64,000 bases of DNA, from NCBI GenBank assembly GCA_900102065.1, contig FMVK01000007.1:62001-126000 (forward strand), read 5' to 3'. Of the stretch, positions 25,159-34,068 are shown one piece after another. The notes beneath the pieces were generated by a model. It worked only from the letters and a program-made list of their open reading frames with translations, did not search any database and was not told the origin of the DNA. The DNA is from Lachnospiraceae bacterium XPB1003. GTDB lineage: Bacteria > Bacillota > Clostridia > Lachnospirales > Lachnospiraceae. Each line of letters starts with the position of its first letter. The first letter of the stretch is position 1. The position numbers were made by a program, and so were the translations under genes.

Positions 25159-25306
25159 TTATTCACCGGTACAAGGTTTATTGTCTGGGTTATACATCTG
25201 TTCAGCAACGGCCTGTATATCGAATCCGTCCAGATCTGCTGCTGCAACGGAGAGTGAGTACTTGATACCGATCTCTATGTCATAAGGCGCATCGGATATT
25301 GCTGTT
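25159..25306 (-). pseudogene. C-terminal gene remnant
   Basis: On the minus strand an open frame of about 48 codons ends at TAA (25161-25159), reading DAPYDIEIGIKYSLSVAAA, then DLDGFDIQAVAEQMYN. It has protein-like composition but no start codon; an in-frame stop lies just upstream. It shares the bidirectional terminator at 25120. I do not recognise the family. It seems to be the 3' end of a deleted gene. Confidence 0.4.
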
Positions 25307-25647
25307 CAATTATATCACTTTTGCACGGAGGATTAACGGCTCGATTAATATGGCGGAGGTGGTAAAATTTACTTATATCATTTTCTATTAGGCATGTAGT
25401 TATATTTCGTACAGTAGTGTTGACTTGAAAACGAGGGGCCAAAATTCGCTTGCCGTAACACCACTGATCGTTAGAAGACGTAACGGATTAACGTGGTTAG
25501 AAATAGTAAAGCATGCGTTTTTCCAGGGGCTGTGGAGGGATAATGTGTATAATCAGGACTATTAGAATGCTATCACCATACTGATAAACCGGATTTACGT
25601 GAAGCAAGGCATGCATTTTCTATATTATTCGAAAATGGAGACGATAA
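25307..25647. other. Gene-free stretch at the edge of the AT-rich patch
   Basis: About 340 bases with no convincing frame, promoter or repeat. The AT content rises towards the helicase fragment. It marks the left boundary of a region with different base composition. Confidence 0.4.
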
Positions 25648-26427
25648 ATGACCAAGAAAGAAGTGTTTGAGGAAATCAATAGAATTCAAGATAGTTATGT
25701 TGAAGAACTAATTGAATTAATTAACGATCCAGAATACGAAAAAATGAAGGCTATTAGTTTTACCTCTCCAACCGGAACAGGAAAAACCAAGATGATGGCA
25801 AAGCTAATAAATAAATGCCCACAATTTTATTATATTGTAACGACACTTTCAAAAGGTCAACTTCATATTCAATTAAGAAATTCTCTTAAACAGGATTGTA
25901 AACAAAATAATTTTACAGTCTATGGAAGTTCGGATTACAGAATTAACAGTTTATTGGAAGCAGAGGATATTATTAACCGGATACCTGTTAATAGTAAGTG
26001 TATTTGGCTTAGGGATGAAGGACATATAAAGACAAGCAGATATGAAGAACTGTTGGAAAATGTTTGCTATAAAATCATTAATTTTTCGGCAACAAATATC
26101 AACAGTGATATAGTTTGTAATTTTACGCAAACTATGATGCTTCGTACGGTTAACCAAACAAATGGTTCACCAACAGATGCTATCAACAAATTAATTCAAA
26201 TTAAAAGAATTCATAAGGACATATCAAATTATAATCCGTGTGCCATATTCAGATGTGTAGGTGGTGATCAAGATTTAATCGATGATATTATTAGGCTTTG
26301 CAAACGCAATAAGTTGAATTATATCAATATAACCGATGAAAAATTCGATATGGCAGATTTATGTCGTGATGACAATAAATATGATGTAATTATTAAAAAA
26401 TTTAAACTTGTTGAGGGTATATGTTGA
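25648..26427 (+). pseudogene. DEAD/DEAH helicase (type III restriction-like), C-terminally truncated
   Basis: A 259-residue frame with the first helicase domain: Walker A SPTGTGKTKMM (about residues 48-58), motif II RDEGH and motif III-like NFSATN. It ends at KLVEGIC, the point where related type III restriction or DEAD helicases continue with motif V-VI of the second RecA domain. That domain is absent. The following 100 bases hold only short frames, one of 19 codons at 26468. I interpret it as a decayed acquired gene. A functional short protein is less likely. Confidence 0.65.
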
Positions 26428-26547
26428 AATCGCAGATAACAGATTTAATGATAAATAGAGTGTATTCATGGGTAAAAAACTGGCAAGACATAAGATAGTA
26501 ATGTTAGAGAACGTGGCAGATTATTAAATTAATCTAAGGAGGCGAAA

Positions 26548-27213
26548 ATGGCAATTAAATTGATTCCTATGAAATGTCCAAGTTGCGGAGCTGAATTGAG
26601 TGTTGAAGAGGATCGTAAACAGATTTTTTGTTCCTTTTGTGGATGCAAGATTATTATTAATAATGAAAATGAATATACTTATCGAATGATTGATGAAGCT
26701 GGCATTAAACAGGCAGAAGTAAATCGCGATGTTCAGATGAAAAAATACGAAATATATGAAAAGAATAGAGTAGAAAAAGAAAAGCGTAATAAAATAAAGT
26801 TTTTCATTTCTATTTTATTGGGAATAGTAATGCTGATATCTTTTGGATTAGGTTATAAGCTTGAACTTGGTACCAGTGGGCTGCTGGTAGGCATGGTTTC
26901 AGCCCTAACACTTATGTTTATGTGGGGGAATAATAGTGATAACGATTGTGAGACTGGAGACAATTTAAAGATTCCATCAGGGATCTCAGATTATGCAAAT
27001 AAAAACTATACAGCTATTGAGACAATCCTGAAGGATGCTGGTTTTACTAATATTAAATGCATTCCGCTTAATGATCTTACAACAGGCTTATTGAAAAAGC
27101 CTGGAATGGTTGAGTCTATAACAATAAACGGACAAGCAATATCTTATGCGAAGAAGTATTCAAAAGATTCGTCGATTATAATTATGTTTCATAGTTTTGC
27201 TGAAAAAAGATAG
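26548..27213 (+). CDS. Zinc-ribbon membrane protein with PASTA-like domain
   Basis: A 221-residue protein. The N-terminus is a zinc ribbon (CPSCGAEL..CSFCGCKI), followed by a charged helical linker, two membrane segments (about residues 88-130) and a C-terminal PASTA-like segment (NYTAIETILKDAGFTNIKCI). The start has AAGGAGG upstream. The C-terminal domain is closely similar to that of the next protein, so these are partial paralogues. Role unknown. It lies in an AT-rich patch. Confidence 0.75.
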   Translation: MAIKLIPMKCPSCGAELSVEEDRKQIFCSFCGCKIIINNENEYTYRMIDEAGIKQAEVNRDVQMKKYEIYEKNRVEKEKRNKIKFFISILLGIVMLISFGLGYKLELGTSGLLVGMVSALTLMFMWGNNSDNDCETGDNLKIPSGISDYANKNYTAIETILKDAGFTNIKCIPLNDLTTGLLKKPGMVESITINGQAISYAKKYSKDSSIIIMFHSFAEKR

Positions 27214-27225
27214 AGAGAAAAGAAT

Positions 27226-28746
27226 ATGTATTGCAAAAAATGCGGAGAAAAGTTAGAGAATGAAGTGCTGTTTTGTAAAAATTGTGGAACAAAAGTGCAT
27301 GAAACAGAAAGAGTAGTTAAATTCTGTAGAAAATGTGGTGGAAAACTTTTTTACGGTGACGAGTACTGTTCAAACTGTGGTGAAAAAATTGACAACATTT
27401 TGTTATGTGATCAAAAACTAGAGAGTAATGGTGGGTTTCACAATAGTGGATTGAATACTAAAAAAACTTCAAAAAAGACAGCGAATTCCCTAAATGTAAA
27501 ATATTTATTATTAATTTGTTTGTTTATTGTTTTATTTGGGCCTATTTTATCAAAGGGCTTTGGAGAGATTAATGAATCTAAGGATGAAAGAATCCAAATG
27601 CCAGATAATTCAAAAAGTATGAAGGGGAAGAATTATGCAGAAGTTGAAACAATATTGAAATCTGTTGGGTTTACAAATATTGTTTTTATTGCAAACGAAG
27701 ATTTAGTTACAGGATGGATAACTGAGGATGGATCTGTAGAAAGTATTTCTGTTGAGGGTAAAGAATCATTCTCAAAAGGGGATAAGTTTAATTCAGATGC
27801 TTCTATAGTTATTACTTACCACACATTTCCTGGAGGAGGATCAGCAACAAAAAAGGGGGAGCTCATTTCAGAGGAATTGAGAGCGGCTATTACAGGAACC
27901 TATGTTGGAGTTAATGGGAGCGTGATGGTTTTATATGAGAATGGTCAAGCAGACTACTATTGGAAAGAGTGGGATGATGCAGAAAAAGAAAACTTGTGGC
28001 GTTATGAAAATGGTAATGTTATAGTTTTTATTCCGAAAATGAATGGAATACGTACAAATATTGAGGTATTCGCAACTATAGAAAAGGATAAAACTGGAGA
28101 TATTTTATTTAAATCAGAAAGCTCAAAATGGGATGAGGAAGAATATGTTAAAGTTGATAAGAATGCTGTCTCAATGACTAAAGAAGAGTATGATGGCCTG
28201 ATTGAGTCTTTCTCTTCTAAAGAAGAGAGTTTATCAACTAAGCAACCCGAACAAGATAAAGCGGAAAAGTCGGGTGAAGAAGAGGAAAAACTAACAATAG
28301 AAGCTGAGAATGAAAAAAAAGAAGATTTGTGGTGCATTGATGAGGCATATGATAAATTTGCAAAGGATTTTAATGACAGACATCCTGATCACCCAATAGA
28401 TAAAAGCAACTTACATTATTCGTATGGTTCGTTACGCATTTATTATGAAGGTTATGAGATTTATTGTCATGATTATACGGGGACCGAGGGACGATATGAA
28501 GGCAAGAGTGGTAGAATAATAGACGTGCATGGAAATTTTAGCGGCGCTGCAAGAAGACTCTCGGAAGAAGATAAAAAAATAGTTCGAGCAGCATATAACC
28601 TGAATGATGATGAGCTTAAAGAACTAACTAATTCATTTGCGAATGGAGATAGCAGTATAAAAATCAAGGGGAAAAAATATAGTTTTATTGGAAATGATGA
28701 TCCTCAGTGGGCGGTGTGGATGATTTCTTATGATTCGCTTTTCTGA
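27226..28746 (+). CDS. Double zinc-ribbon membrane protein with PASTA-like and C-terminal domains
   Basis: A 506-residue protein starting with two zinc ribbons (CKKCGEKL..CKNCGTKV and CRKCGGKL..CSNCGEKI), one membrane helix (about 90-108) and a PASTA-like domain (NYAEVETILKSVGFTNIVFI) shared with the neighbour. A beta-rich region follows (TGTYVGVNGSVMVLYENGQADYYW), then an acidic linker (about 320-365) and a C-terminal domain with DEAYDKFAKDFNDRHPDHP. The ribbons face the cytoplasm and the rest probably lies outside. Function unknown. It follows the previous gene by 12 bases. Confidence 0.75.
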   Translation: MYCKKCGEKLENEVLFCKNCGTKVHETERVVKFCRKCGGKLFYGDEYCSNCGEKIDNILLCDQKLESNGGFHNSGLNTKKTSKKTANSLNVKYLLLICLFIVLFGPILSKGFGEINESKDERIQMPDNSKSMKGKNYAEVETILKSVGFTNIVFIANEDLVTGWITEDGSVESISVEGKESFSKGDKFNSDASIVITYHTFPGGGSATKKGELISEELRAAITGTYVGVNGSVMVLYENGQADYYWKEWDDAEKENLWRYENGNVIVFIPKMNGIRTNIEVFATIEKDKTGDILFKSESSKWDEEEYVKVDKNAVSMTKEEYDGLIESFSSKEESLSTKQPEQDKAEKSGEEEEKLTIEAENEKKEDLWCIDEAYDKFAKDFNDRHPDHPIDKSNLHYSYGSLRIYYEGYEIYCHDYTGTEGRYEGKSGRIIDVHGNFSGAARRLSEEDKKIVRAAYNLNDDELKELTNSFANGDSSIKIKGKKYSFIGNDDPQWAVWMISYDSLF

Positions 28747-28870
28747 TCTTGTGTGCTAAGGTTTAGCTGTGAAAATAATATGAATCTTTGAAACTAATCG
28801 AATAGAGGATTTAACTTAGAATAATTCGGTTTTCAAAGAAAATAATTTTCGACAATTGTATTGTTTGAAA

Positions 28871-28935
28871 TAATCAGTGTAAAACAGACTTAAATCAGTG
28901 TATTTGAGTTTGTTTTTTTTTATTGATGGTATGTT
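28871..28935 (+). promoter_or_regulatory. 21-bp direct-repeat promoter element, copy T3
   Basis: Boxes TAATCAGTGTA (28871) and AAATCAGTGTA (28892) are 21 bp apart, and TATGTT (28930-28935, preceded by TGG) starts 38 bp after the second box. AACAGACTTAAAT pairs with ATTTGAGTTTGTT (13 bp with two G-U pairs) across the loop CAGTGT, followed by a T run, so it also acts as a terminator. It precedes the 68-residue protein at 28987. Confidence 0.75.
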
Positions 28936-28986
28936 AATTACGCAAAGTTTGTACTTTGACTGAGGGGTGTTCTTGGGAGGAACAGG

Positions 28987-29193
28987 ATGAGTAATGTGTC
29001 AAATAAATATGATATTCCTAAGAGGTATGGAAGCGTATGGCCGGATGATATCTGTCCGGCGTACACACCGAGAGAGGATGCGATTCCCAGTATCAGGGGA
29101 TGCTGGTACTGTAAATTTGCAGACTTCCATCTGAAGGAAGAAAGAGTACTTGAGGTTGGGATCTGTAATTGGCCGAATAAAGTGATCGATTGA
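28987..29193 (+). CDS. Small cysteine-containing protein, 68 aa
   Basis: A short acidic protein with DDICPAYTPRE, then a CWYCKF motif and a later Cys (GICNW), suggesting metal or redox chemistry. The ATG has GGGAGGAAC upstream. Its promoter is the T3 element. I recall similar small proteins in other Lachnospiraceae but know no function. Confidence 0.7.
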   Translation: MSNVSNKYDIPKRYGSVWPDDICPAYTPREDAIPSIRGCWYCKFADFHLKEERVLEVGICNWPNKVID

Positions 29194-29269
29194 TTCGGTA
29201 GATTACGTTTCGGTGGTTAATTAAATGCCAATACTCAGGCCCTTGAGTTCCGCGCTGATATTAGCCACA

Positions 29270-29297
29270 GGACAGAGTAAAACCTCTGTCCTTTTTT
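29270..29297 (+). terminator. Intrinsic terminator
   Basis: GGACAGAG-taaaac-CTCTGTCC followed by TTTTTT. It separates the 68-residue gene from the two-component operon. Confidence 0.9.
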
Positions 29298-29335
29298 GTA
29301 ACAAGCCGGAATGACGGATATGACCGGTTTTGAGT

Positions 29336-29341
29336 TATAAT
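29336..29341 (+). promoter_or_regulatory. -10 hexamer suggesting a leaderless transcript
   Basis: TATAAT ends 7 bases before the ATG of the GNAT gene at 29349, so transcription would start at or next to the start codon. No ribosome binding site is present upstream. No good -35 hexamer is seen. Confidence 0.45.
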
Positions 29342-29348
29342 TATATTT

Positions 29349-29885
29349 ATGGATCATAAGATAATAATAGAAACAGAAAGATTATTGCTAAGAGAATATT
29401 CATCGGATGATTTTGATGCTCTGTATGAGATAATGTCCGATGCTGAGACCCTGCAGCATTATCCGTCTCCTTTTGATAAAGACAGGACTATGGGATGGAT
29501 AACATGGAATCTCGATAATTATAGGAAATATGGCTTCGGACTATGGGCTGTGGTTTTAAAACGTACAGGAGAATTCATAGGCGATTGCGGTATAAGTATC
29601 CAGGATATTGACGGAGAATTCCTGCCCGAAATAGGATATCATATAAATAAGAAATACTGGAGGCAGGGATTCGCGAAAGAGGCGGCCAAAGCCTGCAGAG
29701 ACTGGGTATTTCGGAATACTGAATATGATATGATCTATTCATATATGAAATATACCAATATAGGATCCTATTCAACGGCTATGGCAAATGGTATGAAAAA
29801 GGTAAAGGAATATCCGGATCCAAAGAATAAAATATCATATGCTTATGCAATTTCCAGGAAAGAGTGGGAGAATCTCTTTTATTAG
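29349..29885 (+). CDS. GNAT family N-acetyltransferase (RimJ/RimL type)
   Basis: A 178-residue GNAT protein of the RimJ/RimL type, starting IIIETERLLLREYSSDDFD. It has the GFGLWAVV and GDCGI strands and the acetyl-CoA region NKKYWRQGFAKEAAKA. It lies 9 bases upstream of the LytTR regulator gene, so it may be the first gene of that operon. The start codon lies directly behind a TATAAT and lacks a ribosome binding site. Confidence 0.85.
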   Translation: MDHKIIIETERLLLREYSSDDFDALYEIMSDAETLQHYPSPFDKDRTMGWITWNLDNYRKYGFGLWAVVLKRTGEFIGDCGISIQDIDGEFLPEIGYHINKKYWRQGFAKEAAKACRDWVFRNTEYDMIYSYMKYTNIGSYSTAMANGMKKVKEYPDPKNKISYAYAISRKEWENLFY

Positions 29886-29894
29886 GGAGGATTT

Positions 29895-30644
29895 ATGGAA
29901 AAAAAGGGGTCACACGAAGACAGTGTTCTTCGGATAGCGATTTGTGATGATGATAAAAAGGATCGGGATAGGGTTAGCAGCCTTGTGAAAGAATATCTGG
30001 CTGCAGGAAAAGTCGCAGCTCAGGTAAAAATATTTGATCATCCCGATTCGCTCATTGAAGAATGTGAGACATTCAGACCTCACATTTTCATTCTTGATAT
30101 AGTAATGCCCATGATAACAGGGATTCAGGCTGCAAGGGAATTGAGATGGAACCAGCCTGATGCGCAGATAATATTTGCAACATCCGAGAGTTCCTACGCT
30201 CTGGAATCTTTCGATGTTAATCCAATCAATTATATTCTGAAACCGATTGAAAAAGAAAAACTCTTTTCTACACTTGATCTTGCGATTTCCCGAGTAGATT
30301 TTTCAAATGAAAAAAGTATTACCGTTAAAGTTAAGGGCGGAATGCAGACTTTATATCTGGCAGAGATACTCTACATAGAGTACAGCAACCATGTGGTTTC
30401 TTATCATATGCATAGTGGAGAAGTCATATCGACTCCTACGTTAAGGATAGGATTTGCGGAATACATGGAAGAGAATCACCGCGGAAATGATTTTGTCAGA
30501 TGTCATGAATCCATAGCGGTCAATATCGCGGCTATAGACAAACTTACCAGAACGGATATCACTCTGAGAGGAGGCGGGCAGATACCTGTTACCAAGAGCA
30601 GATATTCCGAGGTTATGGATAAATACATGGACTACAGGCTGTAA
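29895..30644 (+). CDS. LytTR family response regulator
   Basis: A 249-residue regulator. Residues 10-130 are a receiver domain with DDD at the start of the acidic pocket, the phospho-acceptor Asp in FILDIVMP and the Lys in INYILKPIEK. Residues about 145-245 form the LytTR DNA-binding domain (ILYIEYSNHVVSYHM, then FVRCHESIAVNIAAIDKL). LytTR proteins bind paired 9-bp direct repeats about 21 bp apart just upstream of promoters, which is the layout of the eight T elements in this window. It has AGGGAGGA upstream and sits 4 bases before the sensor kinase. Confidence 0.93.
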   Translation: MEKKGSHEDSVLRIAICDDDKKDRDRVSSLVKEYLAAGKVAAQVKIFDHPDSLIEECETFRPHIFILDIVMPMITGIQAARELRWNQPDAQIIFATSESSYALESFDVNPINYILKPIEKEKLFSTLDLAISRVDFSNEKSITVKVKGGMQTLYLAEILYIEYSNHVVSYHMHSGEVISTPTLRIGFAEYMEENHRGNDFVRCHESIAVNIAAIDKLTRTDITLRGGGQIPVTKSRYSEVMDKYMDYRL

Positions 30645-30648
30645 GAGT

Positions 30649-32274
30649 ATGACGGTAAGTACATTTCTTTTGACGGCAATCATAATTAGCGTGACGGCAA
30701 CGTTTTTTGAGGGTTATATTGTCTTTAAGAACTTAAAGAATAAGCTGCACGCATATCTTTTTCTCAACTGCATTGCGATGTTTATCAGCAATTCGGGTTA
30801 TCTTTTGCAGCTGTTGGCTAAGACGGAAGATGCATATATCGCGGCTCTTAAGTTTTCGTATGCAGGAAGGGTCTGGATCGTATTTACTCTGTTCATGTTT
30901 GCAGTTCAGTTTGCTCACATCAGGATCCACAGAGCGTGGATAAAATTATTTATATTGCTTGATGTTGCGGTTTATGCGACGATTTACTCTCTGCAGGAAC
31001 ACACTCTGTATTATTCGAAGATCTGGTTTGATAAGACCGGAATGTTCCCGGTCCTTTTGCACAGAAATGGAATTGTGCATAAAGTGTTTATGCGATGCCA
31101 GATTGTTGCAATAGTATTTATACTCATATGCCTGATCAGATTTGTAAAGAATCATAAAGGTAAAATTGCCAGAAAACGTGCGCTTATCATCATTGGTGGT
31201 TTTTTTGTGGCCGCAACAATGTATGTTCTGCAGATCTTTCATGTGTTCTTTATCACTTACTACGTTGATATTTCTATTTTCGGTAATGTTGCTATCACGA
31301 TTTCAATGTATGTAGCTATATTCAGATACAACCTTCTTGGCGTTATAGATTTGGCAAGAGATTATATCGTAGACAGGTTGTCTGAAGGTGTTATTGCGCT
31401 TGATGAAAACGGGGAAGTGCAGTATTTCAACGAGCATGCGAAAGAACTCTATCCGGAAATAACTAATGATCCCGTAAGCGTTGTGAATAAACTGAAAGAG
31501 GCTATTCTGAAGGGAGATACCATAAAGTTAGGTGACAAGTACTACACACCGCAGGAAAAGGAGCTTTCAACAGATGGTGAGGTTATCGGAAAACTCTATG
31601 CTTTGGTTGATTCTACTGTACTTAAGCAGAGAGAACATCAGTTGAAGGCCGATGCGGCGATTTTGGAAATGGCAGCAGGCAGCATGAGGGATCGACTGAA
31701 TGCTGCTGAAGAACTTCTGAGCCAGGATCGGGCAATGCGTCATGACAGAAGACATTTTGAGGCACTGGTCCTTTCTCTTATCAGGGATGGAAAAACAGAA
31801 GAAGCCGTAAAGTGTCTCGAAGAACGTTTGAATCAGGAACCGCGTTCAAGTAAACGTTACTGTGAGAATACGACGGTTAATGCTGCACTTATGCATTATG
31901 TGACGCTTGCGGAACGCAGTGATATCAGAGTAACAGTATCTGCCAATATACCGTATAAGACCGGAGTTGATGATATGCAGCTTGCCATAGCTGTCAGCAA
32001 TCTTTTAGAGAATGCCATTCATGCTTGTGAAAAGCTTCCGGAATCCGAACGCTTTATCGAGATCACAGCCAGATTTAAACAACAGCTGTTGCTTGAGATA
32101 GTTAATTCCTGTGACGGTAAAGAAAAACTTGATGAAGAAGGACATCCGGTTACGGATGAAGAAGGCCATGGCATAGGTACCAGAAGTGTTCTTGATTTTG
32201 CCCAAAAGACAAACAGTGTGATCAGATATGATGTCGGGGACAACCGGTTTAAAGTTCGTATGATAGTAGGATAA
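30649..32274 (+). CDS. Sensor histidine kinase with N-terminal 7TM domain
   Basis: A 541-residue kinase. The first 220 residues are seven membrane helices of the HisKA-associated 7TM type, then a PAS-like segment (VIALDENGEVQYFNEHAKEL), a dimerisation helix with the phospho-acceptor motif RHDRRHFEALV and a GHKL ATPase domain (NLLENAIHACE and EEGHGIGTRSV). It is typical of LytTR-partner kinases (AgrC/NatK style). It is expected to phosphorylate the upstream regulator in response to an extracellular signal. Confidence 0.9.
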   Translation: MTVSTFLLTAIIISVTATFFEGYIVFKNLKNKLHAYLFLNCIAMFISNSGYLLQLLAKTEDAYIAALKFSYAGRVWIVFTLFMFAVQFAHIRIHRAWIKLFILLDVAVYATIYSLQEHTLYYSKIWFDKTGMFPVLLHRNGIVHKVFMRCQIVAIVFILICLIRFVKNHKGKIARKRALIIIGGFFVAATMYVLQIFHVFFITYYVDISIFGNVAITISMYVAIFRYNLLGVIDLARDYIVDRLSEGVIALDENGEVQYFNEHAKELYPEITNDPVSVVNKLKEAILKGDTIKLGDKYYTPQEKELSTDGEVIGKLYALVDSTVLKQREHQLKADAAILEMAAGSMRDRLNAAEELLSQDRAMRHDRRHFEALVLSLIRDGKTEEAVKCLEERLNQEPRSSKRYCENTTVNAALMHYVTLAERSDIRVTVSANIPYKTGVDDMQLAIAVSNLLENAIHACEKLPESERFIEITARFKQQLLLEIVNSCDGKEKLDEEGHPVTDEEGHGIGTRSVLDFAQKTNSVIRYDVGDNRFKVRMIVG

Positions 32275-32326
32275 GGGGCGTTAAAATAGCTGGTTATCAC
32301 GTTTTTAAGGCAGAGGATAATGAATT

Positions 32327-33637
32327 ATGAAAAATAGATTTTTGTTTTTTTTATCTGTGATAATATGCCTGGTTTCTGTTTCGGGATGTGAATCTCAGGA
32401 ACAGGAAGGGAAAACAACCATAATATTTAATACATGGAACCCTGCGGATTTAGGACCTGACAGCCCTATCTACCGGATAATAGATTCTTTTGAAAAAGAA
32501 AATCCCGATATTCATGTGAAATATGTTTTCACGAGCTCGGCGGCATATCAGGAACATATGCGGGTAGAACTGATCGGAGAAAACGGCCCTGATATATATG
32601 GAATAAGCTCCGGGGCAGCATTTGATTCATTCAGATTGTTTGAGGAGGATCTGACTCCGTTTTGCGAAAGTACCTGGGGCACTGATTGGAAGGATAAGTT
32701 CTTTGATACCTGTCTTGACCGGGTCTGCGGTGAAGACGGTAAGGTTTATGGTCTTCCTCTTGGACAGACCTATGCCGGATATATGTGGGCTGATGTTAAT
32801 ATGTTGAACACCTACGGACTGGATGTGCCGACCTCATTTAAGGAGATGCAGGAAACCTGTCGGATACTTCGTGAAAAAGGAAGCTTCCCTCTTGCCATCG
32901 GTGCAAAGGATTCCTGGATGGATCTGGATCTGTGGATGTCCATAGCAGCTGACTGCGACACGGATACATTATATGATGCAATAGAAGGAAGAGCCTCTTT
33001 CGAGTCTGAACCGATAATAGAATCATTCAGGATATGGCAGGACTGTTTTTCTAGCGGGGTATTCCAGGATAAAGCTCTGAAGATGCCGATCTACGATACG
33101 GTTAATGACATGTTTCAGAGGGAAGGCAGTATTCCCATGTTTGTAAACGGTTCCTGGGCTATGAATATGTATACGGTTAACGATGAAAAGACAAGAGCGG
33201 TTTTTGATTCCGAAGGAGCAAAACACGAAGCTTTTCTTATCGACTGGAATGATGATGGAATAGTATCACCGGTAACTTCAAATGTTGATGTGATTCTGTG
33301 TCTGAATCCGGAGTCGCGACATAAGGAAGCGGCATTTCGATTTATGTCATACCTTGAGGATGAAGGTCAGGATCTGCTTGTTAACCAATATCTGGAATAT
33401 ATGCCGTCCCGAGCCGATCTGGCGTTAAATGTTCAGGGATTAAGTGAAGATGGGAGAAGGAATCTTGATTATATCCTTGAGAACGGAAAGACAAATGTTG
33501 CCGGAACAAGAGGGATCAAGTATGAAGATCTAAGCATTGCCGTTTGTGATGTGCTTGAAGATCTGGCAATGTCACGTATTACTCCCGAAGAGGCAGCGGG
33601 CATGATACAGAAAGTATCTGAAAGTATCAGTCGCTGA
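32327..33637 (+). CDS. Extracellular solute-binding lipoprotein (family 1)
   Basis: A 436-residue lipoprotein with lipobox VSGC (Cys21). The mature part matches carbohydrate-type family 1 binding proteins: IIFNTWNP, ENPDIHVKYVF, then YGLPLGQTYAGYMWADVNML and the helix-rich C-terminal lobe. No transporter permeases are next to it. Its position behind the sensor kinase (52 bases downstream) suggests it delivers a ligand signal to the kinase rather than to an ABC importer. Element T4 terminates the transcript. Confidence 0.85.
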   Translation: MKNRFLFFLSVIICLVSVSGCESQEQEGKTTIIFNTWNPADLGPDSPIYRIIDSFEKENPDIHVKYVFTSSAAYQEHMRVELIGENGPDIYGISSGAAFDSFRLFEEDLTPFCESTWGTDWKDKFFDTCLDRVCGEDGKVYGLPLGQTYAGYMWADVNMLNTYGLDVPTSFKEMQETCRILREKGSFPLAIGAKDSWMDLDLWMSIAADCDTDTLYDAIEGRASFESEPIIESFRIWQDCFSSGVFQDKALKMPIYDTVNDMFQREGSIPMFVNGSWAMNMYTVNDEKTRAVFDSEGAKHEAFLIDWNDDGIVSPVTSNVDVILCLNPESRHKEAAFRFMSYLEDEGQDLLVNQYLEYMPSRADLALNVQGLSEDGRRNLDYILENGKTNVAGTRGIKYEDLSIAVCDVLEDLAMSRITPEEAAGMIQKVSESISR

Positions 33638-33651
33638 AATAGAATAAAAGA

Positions 33652-33715
33652 AAATCAGTGAAAACAGACCTTAATCGGTGTAGTCGATGGGTCTGTTTTT
33701 ATATGATGTTAGATT
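33652..33715 (+). promoter_or_regulatory. 21-bp direct-repeat promoter element, copy T4
   Basis: Boxes AAATCAGTG (33652, with one base deleted) and TAATCGGTGTA (33672). TAGATT (33710-33715, preceded by TGT) starts 38 bp after the second box. AAAACAGACC (33661-33670) pairs perfectly with GGTCTGTTTT (33690-33699), a terminator for the solute-binding protein gene. No coding gene follows on the plus strand before T5. Confidence 0.7.
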
Positions 33716-33840
33716 AGTTAAAGTACAGTTGCGTTTTTCGAAAAAAGTCGGTATTAATCCGGACAAATTACGAGACCGAAAGGGACAATATGGTGTGAGC
33801 ATTTAGATGGCATGGGCACCTGTGAAGCGGGAAAATGAAT

Positions 33841-33905
33841 AAATCAGTGTAAAAATGATCAAAATAAGTGTAATACGATTTTTTTCCTACTGCCGGTGAT
33901 AACAT
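33841..33905 (+). promoter_or_regulatory. 21-bp direct-repeat promoter element, copy T5
   Basis: Boxes AAATCAGTGTA (33841) and AAATAAGTGTA (33862), then TAACAT (33900-33905, preceded by TGA) 38 bp after the second box. The hairpin is weak (AAAAATGATC with GATTTTTT). No protein gene follows on the same strand, only a structured stretch ending in a terminator. Confidence 0.65.
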
Positions 33906-33911
33906 CTGCCT

Positions 33912-34057
33912 ATAGAGAAATGCTTCTTTTCTCTGATTTTCCCTATTTTCGCCTGCACTAACGTGTAAGTGCGGGACGGACAAAGAGAAAACGTGATTGC
34001 GCTTTCTCGCATGCCCCAAAGGTCTTCTATACATTCCCCATAGGAGGCCTTTTTTTG
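33912..34057 (+). ncRNA. Candidate small structured RNA driven by T5
   Basis: From the predicted start after T5 to the terminator at 34057 there is no coding frame. TTTTCTCT (near 33928) pairs with AGAGAAAA (near 33984), enclosing GCACT-aacgtgta-AGTGC. The segment ends in a 13-bp terminator stem with a T run (34018-34057). It is about 145 bases long. It could be a regulatory RNA of the same regulon. Confidence 0.4.
34018..34057 (+). terminator. Intrinsic terminator
   Basis: AAAGGTCTTCTAT pairs with ATAGGAGGCCTTT (two G-U pairs) followed by seven T on the plus strand. The minus-strand gene ends 12 bases downstream. Confidence 0.85.
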
Positions 34058-34068
34058 TGGCCGGTGAA

